Positions 33,999-44,896 of a stretch of 64,000 nt of DNA are shown here, one piece after another; position 1 is the stretch's first letter; the number at the start of each line of letters is the position of its first letter. Both the position numbers and the translations under genes were made by a program. The stretch is from positions 15,303,321-15,367,320 of the forward strand of contig CM065699.1 of assembly GCA_017654935.2 (NCBI GenBank), written 5' to 3'. The notes beneath the pieces were generated by a model. That model had not been told where the DNA came from. It made no database searches and was given only the letters and a program-made list of their open reading frames with translations. This stretch comes from Phymorhynchus buccinoides (Eukaryota > Mollusca > Gastropoda > Neogastropoda > Raphitomidae).

Positions 33999-34084
33999 AT
34001 CCAAACACATCCCTAAAAGCCATGGCCATGTTTCGCTGCTGTCCTAGACTGCAGTGATTCTCAATGGATAAAATCAGGGGATAC
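33999..34084 (-). CDS. PLCG: PLC gamma exon k: X box, ILSIENHCS strand
   Basis: Acceptor tttcag, donor GGAT/gtaagt. It encodes [18 protein letters not shown] then [10 protein letters not shown]. The Glu in LSIENHCS is the conserved calcium ligand; the next residue is Asn where vertebrates have Asp, a conservative change. Phase 1 out joins cleanly to the next exon. Confidence 0.96.
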
Positions 34085-34139
34085 CTGAAACCAAACAAGA
34101 TTTGTTTTTTAAACTGACACAAAACTTGCGTGCATGCCA

Positions 34140-34500
34140 TGCAAACACACACATAAGAAAATATACTTGACTTCACACAACACAACACACACACACACAC
34201 TTGTCTGTTTTAAGAAAACAAAATATACTTGACTTCACATAACACACACACACACTTCTCTGTTTTGAGAAAACAAAATACACTTGACTTCACATAACAC
34301 ACACACACACACACTTATCTGTTTTTAGATAACAAAATATACTTGACTTCACATAACACACAACACACACACACTTATCTGTTTTGAGATAACAAAATAT
34401 ACTTGACTTCACATAACACACAACACACACACATACACACACACACACACACACACTTATCTGTTTTGAGATCAAATATACTTGACTTCACATAACACAC

Positions 34501-34575
<75 letters not shown>

Positions 34576-34800
34576 ATCTGTTTTGAGATAACAAAATATA
34601 CTTGACTTCACACAACACACACACACACACTTATCTGTTTTTAGATAACAAAATATACTTGACTTTACATAACACACAACACACACACACACACACACAA
34701 ACTTATCTGTTTTGAGAGAACAAAATATACTTGACTTCACATAACACAACACACACACACTTATCTGTTTTGAGTTAACAAAATATACTTGACTTCACAC
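34140..34800. repeat. Compound array: AC microsatellites alternating with a ~45-bp unit
   Basis: About ten copies of cttatctgttttgagata-acaaaatatacttgac are separated by AC runs of variable length (longest 34503-34572). It lies between X-box exons j and k; no exon sequence is involved. Confidence 0.95.
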
Positions 34801-34888
34801 AACACACAACACACAAACAACACACACACTATCCCTTTCATCTCTCTCTCCCACATTCTTCTCTTGCTCCCATTCATCTCCCCTTCTC

Positions 34889-34889
<1 letters not shown>

Positions 34890-34919
<30 letters not shown>

Positions 34920-35000
34920 ATGTGTGTGTGTATATATGTGTGTGTGTATGTGTGCGTGCGTATGTGCGTGCGTGCATGCGTGCATGCGTGCGTGTCTCAC
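34890..35000. repeat. GT/GC microsatellite next to exon j donor
   Basis: GT repeats grading into TGCG runs within 20 bp of the donor of exon j. Confidence 0.93.
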
Positions 35001-35022
35001 ACATACACACACTAACACTTAC

Positions 35023-35143
35023 TCTGAAGCGACCCAGGCATGTTCTTTGATAGTCTCCAGAACATCCATAAACTTGATCTTGGAAGTCAAGGTGTGGCCA
35101 TGATAGATGTAGGGGTAGCCATCAGGACCGTCCCAGCAGTCCA
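35023..35143 (-). CDS. PLCG: PLC gamma exon j: X box with second catalytic histidine
   Basis: Acceptor ctgacag, donor CAGA/gtaagt; 2 nt + 39 codons + 2 nt. It encodes [25 protein letters not shown] and [11 protein letters not shown]. The Asp of LDCWDG is a calcium ligand and the second His of YHGHT is the second catalytic histidine (His380 in mammalian PLCG1). Both are present. A diverged partial copy lies at 35770-35870. Confidence 0.97.
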
Positions 35144-35194
35144 CTGTCAGAATCATCATCATCATAATCATCATCATCATCATAATCATCATCA

Positions 35195-35651
35195 TTAACC
35201 CCTTCACTGCCGAGCCGGTTTCCGGTTCCGGGGCAACTATTTGCCAAGCCGTTTTAGGTTGCAGCATTTATCGCAAAAAATTCTGAATAAAAGAGTGCAT
35301 ATAACCTATACTTTTCTGAAAGGGAATTAAAAAAGAATATAGTTTACTATCATTTGAGAACACTCTCACATGCATTTAAACATACTGCAAAAAGCATATG
35401 GATAAAGAAAAAAAAAAAATAATAATAATGATAATAATAATATATATAAGCATATTTTTATAGCGCCTATTCTCAGTAAGGGCTCTAAATTGATTAAAAA
35501 GAAAACATTAAACAAAAAATATTAAACAAAAAAACAAAACCAAAAAGAGAAACTTTTAGAATGACCCTATGACGGATATTCCGTGACGGGGCAGTTCAAA
35601 GGTTACCGGAAGTTGACGGAAATATCCGTAACGGGGCAGTGAAGAGGCTAA
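35195..35651. mobile_element. TTAA-flanked MITE (piggyBac-like, third family)
   Basis: TTAACCCCTTCACTGCC... and ...GGGGCAGTGAAGAGGCTAA. About 457 bp with an A-rich middle. It is inserted in a TCA-rich region between the true exon j and its duplicated copy. Confidence 0.78.
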
Positions 35652-35769
35652 CTTTATCATCATAATTATCATCAACATTAACATCATCAAAATGATCATC
35701 AACATTAACATCACCATTATGTTCAGCGCTAACATTATCATCACTATCATTGTCATTATGATCATCATC

Positions 35770-35955
35770 ATCAAATAACTTGGTGTTGGAAGTCAAGGTG
35801 TGGCCGTGGTAGTCATAGGGGTAGCCATCAGGACCGTCCCGACAGTCCACTGTCAGAATCATCATAATTATCATTATCATCAATATTAACATTATTATTA
35901 TCAAAATAACGTGATCTTGCAAGTCGAAATGGGTAGCCATCAGGACTGTCTCACA
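35770..35955 (-). pseudogene. Duplicated exon j fragment with Trp-to-Arg change
   Basis: The copy encodes [20 protein letters not shown] then LTSNTK and runs into non-exon sequence. The invariant LDCWDG tryptophan is Arg and there is no donor at the right place. A second, shorter scrap (gtagccatcaggactg) lies at 35932-35950. Acceptor-side copy upstream in the transcript. Confidence 0.88.
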
Positions 35956-36445
35956 GGAAAAAAAAAGAAGAAAAAAATGATAAAGAAGATATACAACAAA
36001 CAACTACACGACAAGTGTAAAGTGACGTTATGTTATTCACAAGAGACAAAACAAAACTACTGAATATTTCGGCGAATGCGCCTTTATCGACATAGACAAA
36101 CAAGAAAACAGCAAACACAGCAAAAAGCAGGCAACAAAAGGAGCAAAGAACCAACAAGATCTAAATAAAAAAAACAATACTTCCCCTCTACAGTCCAATG
36201 CGTAAATGATCAAGATAAAGAAGACAATGAAGAAAATGATGAAGACACAGACAAAGACGAAGCAGTAGAATGCTAAGAAGAAGGAAAACAAAAGAAGAAG
36301 ACTGACACGAAGACAAAGACAAAGCAGCAGAAGACAAAGACAAAATAGAAGAAGAAGATCATGATGATGATGATGGTGGTAATGATGATGTCAATGATGA
36401 TGACGATGACGATGAATTTCCACAAAATGAACAATCCTAACTCAC

Positions 36446-36531
36446 GCTCGAGGCAGCGGCATCCCATTCTGAGGCATCGGGCGTAGGCCTCTATAGACGA
36501 CTCACTGGACAACTGGTCCCCTGTCAGATAC
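36446..36531 (-). CDS. PLCG: PLC gamma exon i: X box, calcium-ligand strand
   Basis: Acceptor tggcag, donor CGAGC/gtgagt. One nucleotide completes Thr, then [18 protein letters not shown] and [10 protein letters not shown], nearly identical to vertebrates. The final Glu is the conserved calcium ligand of the CIELDCWDG motif that continues in the next exon. The acceptor and first ~45 nt of this exon are repeated four more times upstream in the transcript. Confidence 0.96.
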
Positions 36532-36810
36532 CTGCCAACAACGGAAACAAAAACACCTCTATAGACGACTCACTGGACAACTGGTCCCCTGTCAGATACC
36601 TGCCAACAACGGAAACAAAAACACCTTCATAGACGACTCACTGGACAACTGGTCCCCTGTCAGATACCTGCCAACAACAGAAACAAAAACACCTTCATAG
36701 ACGACTCACTGGACAACTGGTCCCCTGTCAAATACCTGCCAACAACAGAAACAAAAACACCTTCATAGACGACTCACTGGACAACTGGTCCCCTGTCAGA
36801 TACCTGCCAA
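36532..36810 (-). repeat. 68-bp tandem copies of exon i 5' end plus acceptor, four
   Basis: Each unit contains the acceptor tggcag and about 45 nt of exon i (encoding [14 protein letters not shown]), spaced 68 bp apart. Copies are almost identical, suggesting recent amplification. Confidence 0.95.
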
Positions 36811-36923
36811 CAAAAGAGAGAAACCCCCATCTTCATCTTAACTTCCAATTCCATATGCACGTTTTCTTAAGGTGAAAATCGACAGCGATAATTGCCGGTG
36901 ATTAAATTATATCGCCATCAAAG

Positions 36924-37306
36924 TTAGCTCATTCGCATCACAACGATTTTGATTTATTAAAAAAACTCACAAATCACTCCAGCCATACACACAAACAAAA
37001 CATACATAAAAGGAGAAATGAAGGAAGATTACGGGTTTTTACTTCAGGTTTAGCCATAGGGAAGTGGTAGATCTGATTTTTTTTATATAAATAGACATTA
37101 TATTGAAAAACTCTCTACGCCGATTCGTTTCCCCACAACAACCTACTACAAAAGCAAAGTTAGAGGCAAAATTGTGGGTCTAAGAAAGCGAAGCGAGTTT
37201 AGAAGTGACCAAGGTATTGATTTACTTCCCTTGAAGCAAATGCATCAAATTGACAGTTATCTATTAATTCCGGACATATATGACCGGAACGACTTGAATG
37301 AGTTAA
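36924..37306. mobile_element. TTAA-flanked MITE, family PB2 (inverted)
   Basis: Left TTAGCTCATTCGCATC, right GACTTGAATGAGTTAA; same family as 27408. The flanks (gataattgccggtgatt and cgccgggtgaacc) look like halves of another interrupted element. Confidence 0.83.
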
Positions 37307-38075
37307 AGTCATTCTGTACACCCATAGGCGTGATAATCATGCGCTGTCAGCCGGGAAATCGCGTGCGATTTTATCGCCGGGTGAACCGAAAATTATTTCT
37401 GTCTGAAAGTGGACGGTGCTAAAACATCACACCGTTTCTACAACCAGCATGGCTTCCAAAAGCATGGAGAAGATTGTGGAACTGGTGAAAAACGCTGCTT
37501 GCAATCCCATAGGCATGATCGTTTGTTTTGTTTTTTCAACGATGTTTGAGTAACGCCATCGAAAATCACCAGTGATTTCAGCACACCAACGCAACTTGCA
37601 AGCAACGCTTTTCATGGACGTCGAAAATTGCTGGCAATTTTAGCCAGCGAAAACAGTGCATAATGGAATTCAACTTAACCCAATACTAACTTCACACATA
37701 AATTTGCAGTAGCCTACCAAAGCCTATCGTGTCCATCCTTTTAATTCTACACCATGGTACACTGTAGTGTGCGAGAAGTGAACAGGTATACAAGGTGCAC
37801 AGAAGAATTATACACCATGTTTAAACATTCTTATTTGAAAAGTTGGCCTGTCTTTGGTATACTATTAGTGTCTTCTTCAATTTGTGACAAGCAGATATTA
37901 CACATTAGACCATAATATGTTAGTTTATAATATAAGCTAGGTGGGGGTTTTTATGCAGGTACTTTACTGAAATAATTTTGATTGGGACTGAAAAACTGAA
38001 ACTACTAGTCACTTGCAGCTAAAAATAAAAGTTTTAGTTGGGTATTTGGGTAAAATAAAAAATGAAAAGCAGACA

Positions 38076-38229
38076 CTGTACTTTACGAAATACAAGGCGA
38101 TACTTTTCCCCCAGACCATGACCCATGCGCCTTATATTATGATGAAGAAAATAGTAAGAAAGTGTAATAACAAAATCTGAATTTTGTGTAAAATTCGAGG
38201 GGGTGCCTTATAGTCAGAATAATATGGTA
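38076..38229. mobile_element. MITE related to the 42086-43069 element
   Basis: ctttacgaaatacaaggcgatac ... gtgccttatagtcag: the same end and core motifs as the larger element, without internal amplification. A further copy is at 52945-53129. Confidence 0.65.
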
Positions 38230-38390
38230 ATTGTCTTTGACACAGGAGGAACAATTCTGCTAAAGTTTATCACCATCGGTTCAGTAACTCAGACAGTGGA
38301 AACTGGAACACTGTTTAGGAAGGCAAGCATACACAGGCACACACACATATACTCTCTCTCTCTTACAGAACTGAGAGTATATGGGTGCAA

Positions 38391-38740
38391 CTCCCCAAAA
38401 TGAAAAAAAACCTGAAAGGCAGGGGTCCAGGGACCCATGGCCCCCCGGCAGGGTACAGGGGCAGAGCCCCGTCGGACGATTCAGGGGGGCAAATTAAGAG
38501 AGAGAGATAACGAGATAGACAGACAGTTCAAATGATAGACAGAGACAGTTTGAGTCTGATAAGCCTTGTGAAATTATTACATTGCCTTTGTAAACTTCCG
38601 AGATAGAACAACCAAGTTCAAAACGCCCCAAATCGCTTGTGGTCATTTTTATATAAAATATTTTTAATACCAAAAAAAGTTTTTGGTAACATTAAAAACA
38701 CTGAAATCAGTGTAAAAATTAAAGAGTGGCACCCATGAGA
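38391..38740 (+). repeat. Dispersed repeat, partner of 15567-15940
   Basis: Same order of motifs: tgggtgcaactccccaaa, gagccccgtcggacg, gatagacagagacag and ttgcctttgtaaacttcc. It stops shortly before exon h. Confidence 0.85.
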
Positions 38741-38787
38741 ATAGCAAAAAACAAATCTAAAACTGATCAACTTTTCCATCGACCTAC

Positions 38788-38903
38788 GTGTTGTGAGACG
38801 AGGCGATCCAGTAATTGGACATTGGTCGGTCCATGTCGTGGTTGACGGCGTCATGACGGCTGTCCCACATCGTGTTCTGCGGAGAAAACAGGTAGTCCAG
38901 GAA
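38788..38903 (-). CDS. PLCG: PLC gamma exon h: start of catalytic X box with first catalytic histidine
   Basis: Acceptor gttgcag, donor ACAC/gtaggt; 38 codons plus 2 nt. It encodes [15 protein letters not shown] and [11 protein letters not shown]. The SSHN motif carries the histidine that acts in PIP2 hydrolysis (His335 in mammalian PLCG1) and the neighbouring calcium-binding asparagine. Both are intact. Confidence 0.96.
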
Positions 38904-39025
38904 CTGCAACAAACATTGACATATATATCAGAAAAGCCGACAAGAATTTTCGATTTTCAGGAACAAAACTTTTAAAAAATTTGAATTTACAATTTTTTTT
39001 AACATGGCCACAAAAAAAAAGAATC

Positions 39026-39871
39026 TTAACCCTTTCGCCGCCAACGTCGCATTTTTGCACCACAATGATTTAACACTAAAGTCATTAACCCTTTCGCCGC
39101 CAACGTCGCATTTTTGCACCACAATGATTTAACACTAAAGTCATTAACCCTTTCACCGCCAACGTCGCATTTTTGCACCACAATGATTTAACACTAAAGT
39201 CATTAACCCTTTCGCCACCAACGTCGCATTTTTGCACCACAATGATTTAACACTAAAGTCATTAACCCTTTCACCGCCAACGTCGCATTTTTGCACCACA
39301 ATGATTTAACACTAAAGTCATTAACCCTTTCACCGCCAACGTCGCATTTTTGCACCACAATGATTTAACACTAAAGTCATTAACCCTTTCACCGCCAAAG
39401 TCGCATTTTTGCACCACAATGATTTAACACTAAAGTCATTAACCCTTTCACCGCCAAAGTCGCATTTATGCACCACAATGATTTAACACCCATGTCACTG
39501 AAAGGCATCAAATCAGAGCCTGTTATCCAAAGACCCTATTCTCTTAATTTTGGGAGGCAAGGATAAGCCTAATGTTCTGCATGTCACAGAGGAATTCCCA
39601 ATATTGCAGATCTTTTTTTTTCTCTACCCAGTTACGTTTAATGGTATTATTTTGCTGAAAAATGGCTGGCGGCGAAAGGGTTAAAACCTTGAATTCAGGG
39701 TCTGTTATCCAATGATTTTTGTGTTCTTGATTTTGGGAGTTAAGGGTAGGCCTTTTCTTAAAACATGTAGTAAAGGAATCCCCAATATTTTAGACAAAAT
39801 CTTTTCTTTACCTATGTAAGTTTATTGGATAATTTTGGCTACAAAAAATGGCTGCCGGCGAAAGGTTTAAA
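39026..39871. mobile_element. piggyBac-like MITE PB1 with eightfold amplified end
   Basis: The left end plus ~40 bp (TTAACCCTTTCGCCGCC, gtcgcatttttgcacc, tgatttaacac) is repeated eight times with a 59-bp period to about 39500. The rest of the element follows, ending GGCGGCGAAAGGG-TTAA at 39684. A further diverged half copy follows to 39871. Confidence 0.9.
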
Positions 39872-40297
39872 GCTGCCTCACACAATCCAACCACGTCAGA
39901 TGAAAATGGTTGTGAACTTTCCACAGTTTTCCTTTCTTTTGACACAGAGAGCAAAAATCACAAATTAAAATTCTGGTCGGATGAAACCCTTCCAACCGTT
40001 TGGAAGGAATTGGCGACTGCACCATTTACTTCCAACTCACTGAGGCAGGTGTAGAAATACAGCCAATGTTTGCTGATAGTGAAGGCGGCACAAGGCCACA
40101 CGTAGTTGAATCGAGTTCACAACTGAATTTTCTTTCAACTAGAAAGGTTGGATAGTGTGAGGCAGCTTTTACCAGTTACTAACGGAAAAGTGATTCCTCC
40201 TGCTAAGCCAATTCACAAGAGCAAAGTTCACAAAATGTAAGAACGTCTATCTTTTGCATTGTTACAATACGCCGCCCAGTCAACAAACGGTAAATAC

Positions 40298-40399
40298 CTC
40301 TCGCTCGGTGAAGTACACTCCTCCCACTGCTCTCAAGGGGTCGTCTAGAAACGTGGTCATCTCGGTCTTCACAAAACCCGGCTCTGTCGCGTTGGGATC
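40298..40399 (-). CDS. PLCG: PLC gamma exon g: last EF hand before X box
   Basis: Acceptor ctgcag, donor GAGAG/gtattt, 34 codons in phase 0. It encodes FVKTEMTTFLDDPLRAVGG then VYFTERE, aligning with VQEFMLSFLRDPLREIEEPYFFLDE. It completes the EF-hand region that braces the catalytic barrel. Confidence 0.92.
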
Positions 40400-40502
40400 C
40401 TGCAGTCAGACGTTGTTATACCAGTTCAGTTCTCTCCTTCAAATTGAATGAAGAAATTATGAAAGAAAATCGAAAATTCACTTTGTAAGCATTTACTTCA
40501 AG

Positions 40503-40715
40503 ACACACTGACGCACCACGATTAAGTCCCTTGGTTTTTTCTAGGTAGCTGTGACCCACATACAAATGTCCCCAACTTCAAATTGAGGCTGCTCTTTAAA
40601 ATGTTTCGTTTTCAAATTGGGGACATTTGTATTGGAGTCAAAACAAGATTTCTTACCAGCTATAAGAGGGAAAACCCGTGATTTTGACACGTGACCAGGT
40701 GGGTCTTTAATACTG
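40503..40715. mobile_element. Truncated relative of the 16076 element
   Basis: ccacgattaagtcccttg, tgaggctgctctttaaaatg and cagctataagagggaaaac match 16115-16325. The 30-bp ends are missing. Confidence 0.75.
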
Positions 40716-40788
40716 ATTTTCTAGATGTATAATAATGCATTACTTTAAATACTTCAATGTTTGAGAAAAATTGAAAGATTATCTGTTT

Positions 40789-41148
40789 TTAACCCCCTTC
40801 CCTGGCCCCATTCGACTATGGGGTGTGTGATGTCATTGATGAGTCATTGAAGATGTCATAGCCCTGGAATGATGGGTTTTGTTTTAAACAAGTCAGGATT
40901 TTTCAGATTAAGTCTAACAGATCTCTTTTCATTTGATAATAATAAATAAAGAAGATAGTTTTTCAGGGCTGCCGATTCTGTGCGTCATGTGCGTCAGAGA
41001 CGCATTAAAACTTCATACAAAGGGTGAAATGACGCATTAAAACAAAACAAAAACAAGCATTCCAGACTTGTGACATCAAAAGTTATGACATTATCAAATG
41101 ACATCATACTGCCCATAGTAGACACGGGGATGGCAGGGAAGGGGTTAA
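40789..41148. mobile_element. TTAA-flanked MITE (TTAACCCCCTTCCCTGGC ends)
   Basis: Left TTAACCCCCTTCCCTGGC, right GCAGGGAAGGGGTTAA, 360 bp. Interior has gatgtcattgatgag and tcaaatgacatcatac arms. piggyBac-like by target and CCC ends. Confidence 0.82.
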
Positions 41149-41890
41149 GCTTTAAGAGTGTTTGTACACCTGAGATCTTGTATCTGTGTGCAGGTGGCGT
41201 GCGTGTGTGTATGGGTGGGGTGTGCATGTAATTGCTTGCCCATCCGTGAGAAAAAGAGAATAGTACTTCATTTTGTTTTTCCATATGTTTACATTGTTAT
41301 CCAACTAGAGTACCAAGTGGGGTTGCGTACTCTTTAAAATGACGCAAACAATGATGCAAGCAAGGGGGGGTATGCATGTACCCAACCAACGCACAGACCT
41401 GTTAGTACTCTATGTGCAATTATTTTTCAGTGTTCTGTGCAACGTCAAAACGATTTCCTTTGTGTGGGCAAGAATCTTTAATGTTCTTTGCAAACACTCA
41501 GACAGCTTCCTGTCATACGAGTGCAGATGCGTCATGCTGCCGTTAAGCACCTAAGAAACAGGCCCAGCATGTCCTTTTTCGGCTGGAGAAAATCTTTTCT
41601 TTTTTTTGCTGCCCCATCTTCTGGGCCGCACAGTGGCGTTGCTCCCACGCCGCTCATTCTGTATCTGTCTGAAAATCTTTGTAAGAATTTCCAGAACAAA
41701 GGCAGGAGAATAGACCAGTAAGGCAAAAAGATAATAAATGACAGCAAGCAAAGGGGAAAGGCAGTCAAAGAGAGTGACACTGACAGATTACAGGAAGTTA
41801 CAAGTACAGAACTTCCAGATGGTGGGGGAACTATTTGTACAAAAGACTTTGCGGGGCACGGGGGACATCTTGAATCTTCGAAATACACAC

Positions 41891-41939
41891 CTTTTGTTCC
41901 TCTATTAAAAACTGCTGGAATCTTTCGATTGTCATCCTC
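41891..41939 (-). CDS. PLCG: PLC gamma exon f: EF-hand linker (49 nt)
   Basis: Acceptor gtttag, donor AAAAG/gtgtgt. One leading nucleotide plus 16 codons encode RMTIERFQQFLIEEQK, matching vertebrate VSLPEFQQFLLDYQ. Short exon supported by phase continuity and motif. Confidence 0.88.
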
Positions 41940-42085
41940 CTAAACACACATAAAATAACAACAATTCAGTATCAAAATGGTAAAAATTCAACAGTAAAAA
42001 AAATCTGAAAGATTAGTTATTCCATAGCTCCGCCGTTCACACGCTGCTCTGCAATCCAATTTCGCTACTTATGGGAAAAAAAAAG

Positions 42086-43069
42086 TACAGTATTTTACGG
42101 ACAAGGCGCACCCCCCATATTTTACACAAAATGCAGATGTTGTTATTATAGTTTCTTACTGTATTACCAGTCACATTACAAGGCGCAGGGGTCTGTACTA
42201 GGAAATGAAGTATCGCCTTATTATAGTTTCTTACTGCATTACCAGTCACATTACAAGGCGCAGGGGTCTCAGGCTAGGCAAATATTTTATAGTGTTATTA
42301 TAGTTTCTTACTGCATTACCAGTCACATTACAAGGCGCAGGGGTCTCTTCTCTAGGAAATGAAGTATCGCCTTATTATAGTTTCTTACTGCATTACCAGT
42401 CACATTACAAGGCGCAGGGGTCTCAGTCTAGGAAATAAGTATCGCCTTATTATAGTGGAGAAAATCTTACTGCATTACCAGTCACATTACAAGGCGCAGG
42501 GGTCTCAGTCTAGGAAATAAGTATCGCCTTATTATAGTTTCTTACTGCATTACCAGTCACATTACAAGGCGCAGGGGTCTCAGTCTAGGAAATAAGTATC
42601 GCCTTATTATAGTTTCTTACTGCATTACCAGTCACATTACAAGGCGCAGGGGTCTCAGTCTAGGAAATAAGTATCGCCTTATTATAGTTTCTTACTGCAT
42701 TACCAGTCACATTACAAGGCGCAGGGGTCTCAGTCTAGGAAATAAGTATCGCCTTATTATCCTTTCTTAAAAATTGCAGTCACATTACAAGGCGCAGGGG
42801 TCTCAGTCTAGGATAAAGTATCGCCTTATTCAGTTTCTTACTGGTTACCAGTCACAGTTACAAGGCGCAGGGGTCTCAGCTAGGAAATAAGTATCGCCTT
42901 ATTATAGTTTCTTACTGCATTACCAGTCACATTACAAGGCGCAGGGGTCTCAGTCTAGGAAAATAAGTATCGCCTTATTATAGTTTCTTACTATATTACC
43001 AGTCACATTACAAGGCGCAGGGGTCTCAGTCTAGGAAAAAAATTGCTTTATAGTCCGTAAAATACGGTA
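42086..43069. mobile_element. MITE with internally amplified ~83-bp unit
   Basis: Outer ends TACAGTATTTTACGGAC and GTCCGTAAAATACGGTA are inverted. Between them about eleven copies of a ~75-85-bp unit (accagtcacattacaagg, gcgcaggggtctcag, aagtatcgccttattatag) have expanded. The simple relatives at 38076 and 52945 have one copy. Confidence 0.88.
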
Positions 43070-43449
43070 GCTGATAAAACTATATTTTTTATTGATAACA
43101 ATGCAACACAAGCACAAGTAAGCACATTTTTGTGCAAAAAAACACACACACACACACGTGCATGCAAATACACATACATACACAAGCACGCGCAAGCACA
43201 CACACACACAATTACTACAGACACACCACGCTCACTTACCTACACCAAAATTACATTTCAATATAATACTGTCTGAATCACTTTTAGTGGAAGGACGTTA
43301 AACTGAATAACAACAACACGCACACACACACACACCTCTGTGTCAATCTTCTATTTCACTTCTCAATAGCATTTATTCACTTCAGTTTCCCCTTTCATTT
43401 TTCTTTTACTCTCTTACAGTTCCATTCTCATCTCCTCCCTTTCGCTCAC

Positions 43450-43496
43450 CTTTCTGCTCGTTGGTCAAAGAATCTGTCGAAGTTTTCTGAAGGAAT
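43450..43496 (-). CDS. PLCG: PLC gamma exon e: EF-hand linker (47 nt micro-scale exon)
   Basis: Acceptor tttcag, donor GAAAG/gtgagc. 15 codons plus 2 nt encode IPSENFDRFFDQRAE. It is too short to be recognised by an ORF scan, but the phases fit both neighbours exactly and the position in the EF region agrees with the family. Confidence 0.85.
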
Positions 43497-43660
43497 CTGA
43501 AAGAGACAACAGAAACTCAGCACTCATGAATACTGCCAGTTTGATTGAAAATTTACAAACAAAAACAAATTTGAGTCAAGTATGGAGACCCTCTCGGTCC
43601 ATTACATTACACCAGTAAAAAAAAAATGCAACTTGGTATGACAGAATCAGTGATACACTT

Positions 43661-43836
43661 CAGTGGAACCTCCTTTATAAGGCCTTCAAAAATCATCCAA
43701 AATGAGGTCTTATAAGGGAGGGGTCTTATAAGGGAGGTAATTTTAATACTTACAAAGAAGGGCAATTTCTCAAAGAAGTAGGTCTTATATGGGAAGGAGT
43801 CTTATAATGGGAGGTCTTATAAGGGAGGTTCTACTG
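43661..43836. mobile_element. TA-type MITE, family P1
   Basis: CAGTGGAACCTCCTTTATAA ... GGGAGGTTCTACTG with internal cttataaggg motifs. Confidence 0.83.
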
Positions 43837-44277
43837 TACAATGTTGTCCATTTCATTTGACAAGATAAAATCAAAGGTGTTTTTTTACTCTTCATTTGCT
43901 TCATTGGTTTCGTTTCATACTTCCATACTCTTGTGAATGAAATAACGTCACTTTACACTTGTCGTGTAGTTGTTTGTTTGTTGTTCGTTTCATACTGTTT
44001 TTGGTTTTGGTTTTTTACCGTTTTTGTCTTTTTGTATTTCAAACTCAGTATAAATAGGGTGGAAATCCTAATAATATCAGATTCCTTATAAATCTCAGTG
44101 GAATATTATTTTTTATTAGATTCCAACAACCAACAACTAAATGTATACAGGTGAAGCAGAGGAACAATTGGATCCCATGTTAAAAAACATGTTGGGTAGT
44201 CTATTTTTGTACCACCGAGTTCATTTAGCGCTCATGTTTTCGAATGCATGCATGTTCACACACACACACATACTTAC

Positions 44278-44358
44278 CTGTTGCGTGTGAATCAACTGAT
44301 GATAAAGCAGAGCAAATTGTGGAAAGACAATGCCCCCTTTTCCTTCCTTGTCAATCTC
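44278..44358 (-). CDS. PLCG: PLC gamma exon d: EF hand
   Basis: Acceptor cttacag, donor ACAG/gtaagt, exactly 27 codons in phase 0. It encodes EIDKEGKGGIVFPQFALLY, which fits the vertebrate LEQRSGDITYGQFAQLYRSL. The following intron start is bordered by a long AC/GT tract on the other side of the exon. Confidence 0.93.
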
Positions 44359-44378
44359 CTGTAAGGAGACAGGTAATA

Positions 44379-44386
44379 CACACACA

Positions 44387-44485
<99 letters not shown>

Positions 44486-44498
44486 ACAAGCACACACA

Positions 44499-44531
<33 letters not shown>

Positions 44532-44540
44532 GCACACACA
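44379..44540. repeat. AC microsatellite adjoining exon d
   Basis: About 150 bp of AC with AAGC interruptions, about 20 bp upstream of the exon d acceptor in the transcript. Confidence 0.97.
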
Positions 44541-44594
44541 CATACAAACACATTTCAGTTAAAAAATCCAACTTTCCCAATTCAAACATACATC

Positions 44595-44896
44595 ATTGAG
44601 CATTGAAAACATTGTGCGTGCATGTATGTGTGTGTATGTGTGCGTGCATGCGTTTATGTGTGTGTTTGTGCATGTATGTGCGTGTGTGCCTGCATGCGCG
44701 CGCGCGTGCGTGCGTGCGTGCGTGTGTGTGTGTGTGTGTGAGGTAGTAAGAGAACGTTGCGTGCAAGCATCGTGCTTAGTTTACTTTCTAATGATTCATT
44801 ATTTGTTTGCTTTTAATGTTCTTGTTATCAATGTAAAGCGCACTGAGCTCATGTGAGAAAGAGCGCTATATAAATTCCAATTATTATTATTATTAT
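44595..44896 (+). mobile_element. Retroposed 3' end with GT tract and (ATT)n tail
   Basis: After a GT/GC tract the sequence gtaaagcgcactgagctc and gcgctatataaattcc ends in (ATT)n. The same 3' end occurs at 48360-48430. It is typical of CR1/L2-mobilised SINEs. Confidence 0.65.

Noticed and set aside
35770..35870. Second X-box exon (alternative exon j)
   Set aside because: No donor, the invariant Trp is Arg, and the exon part stops after about 25 codons. Treated as a duplicated fragment.
44221..44606. Long Cys-Val and His-Thr open frames
   Set aside because: They come from AC/GT microsatellites. Only the 81-nt exon d inside is real.
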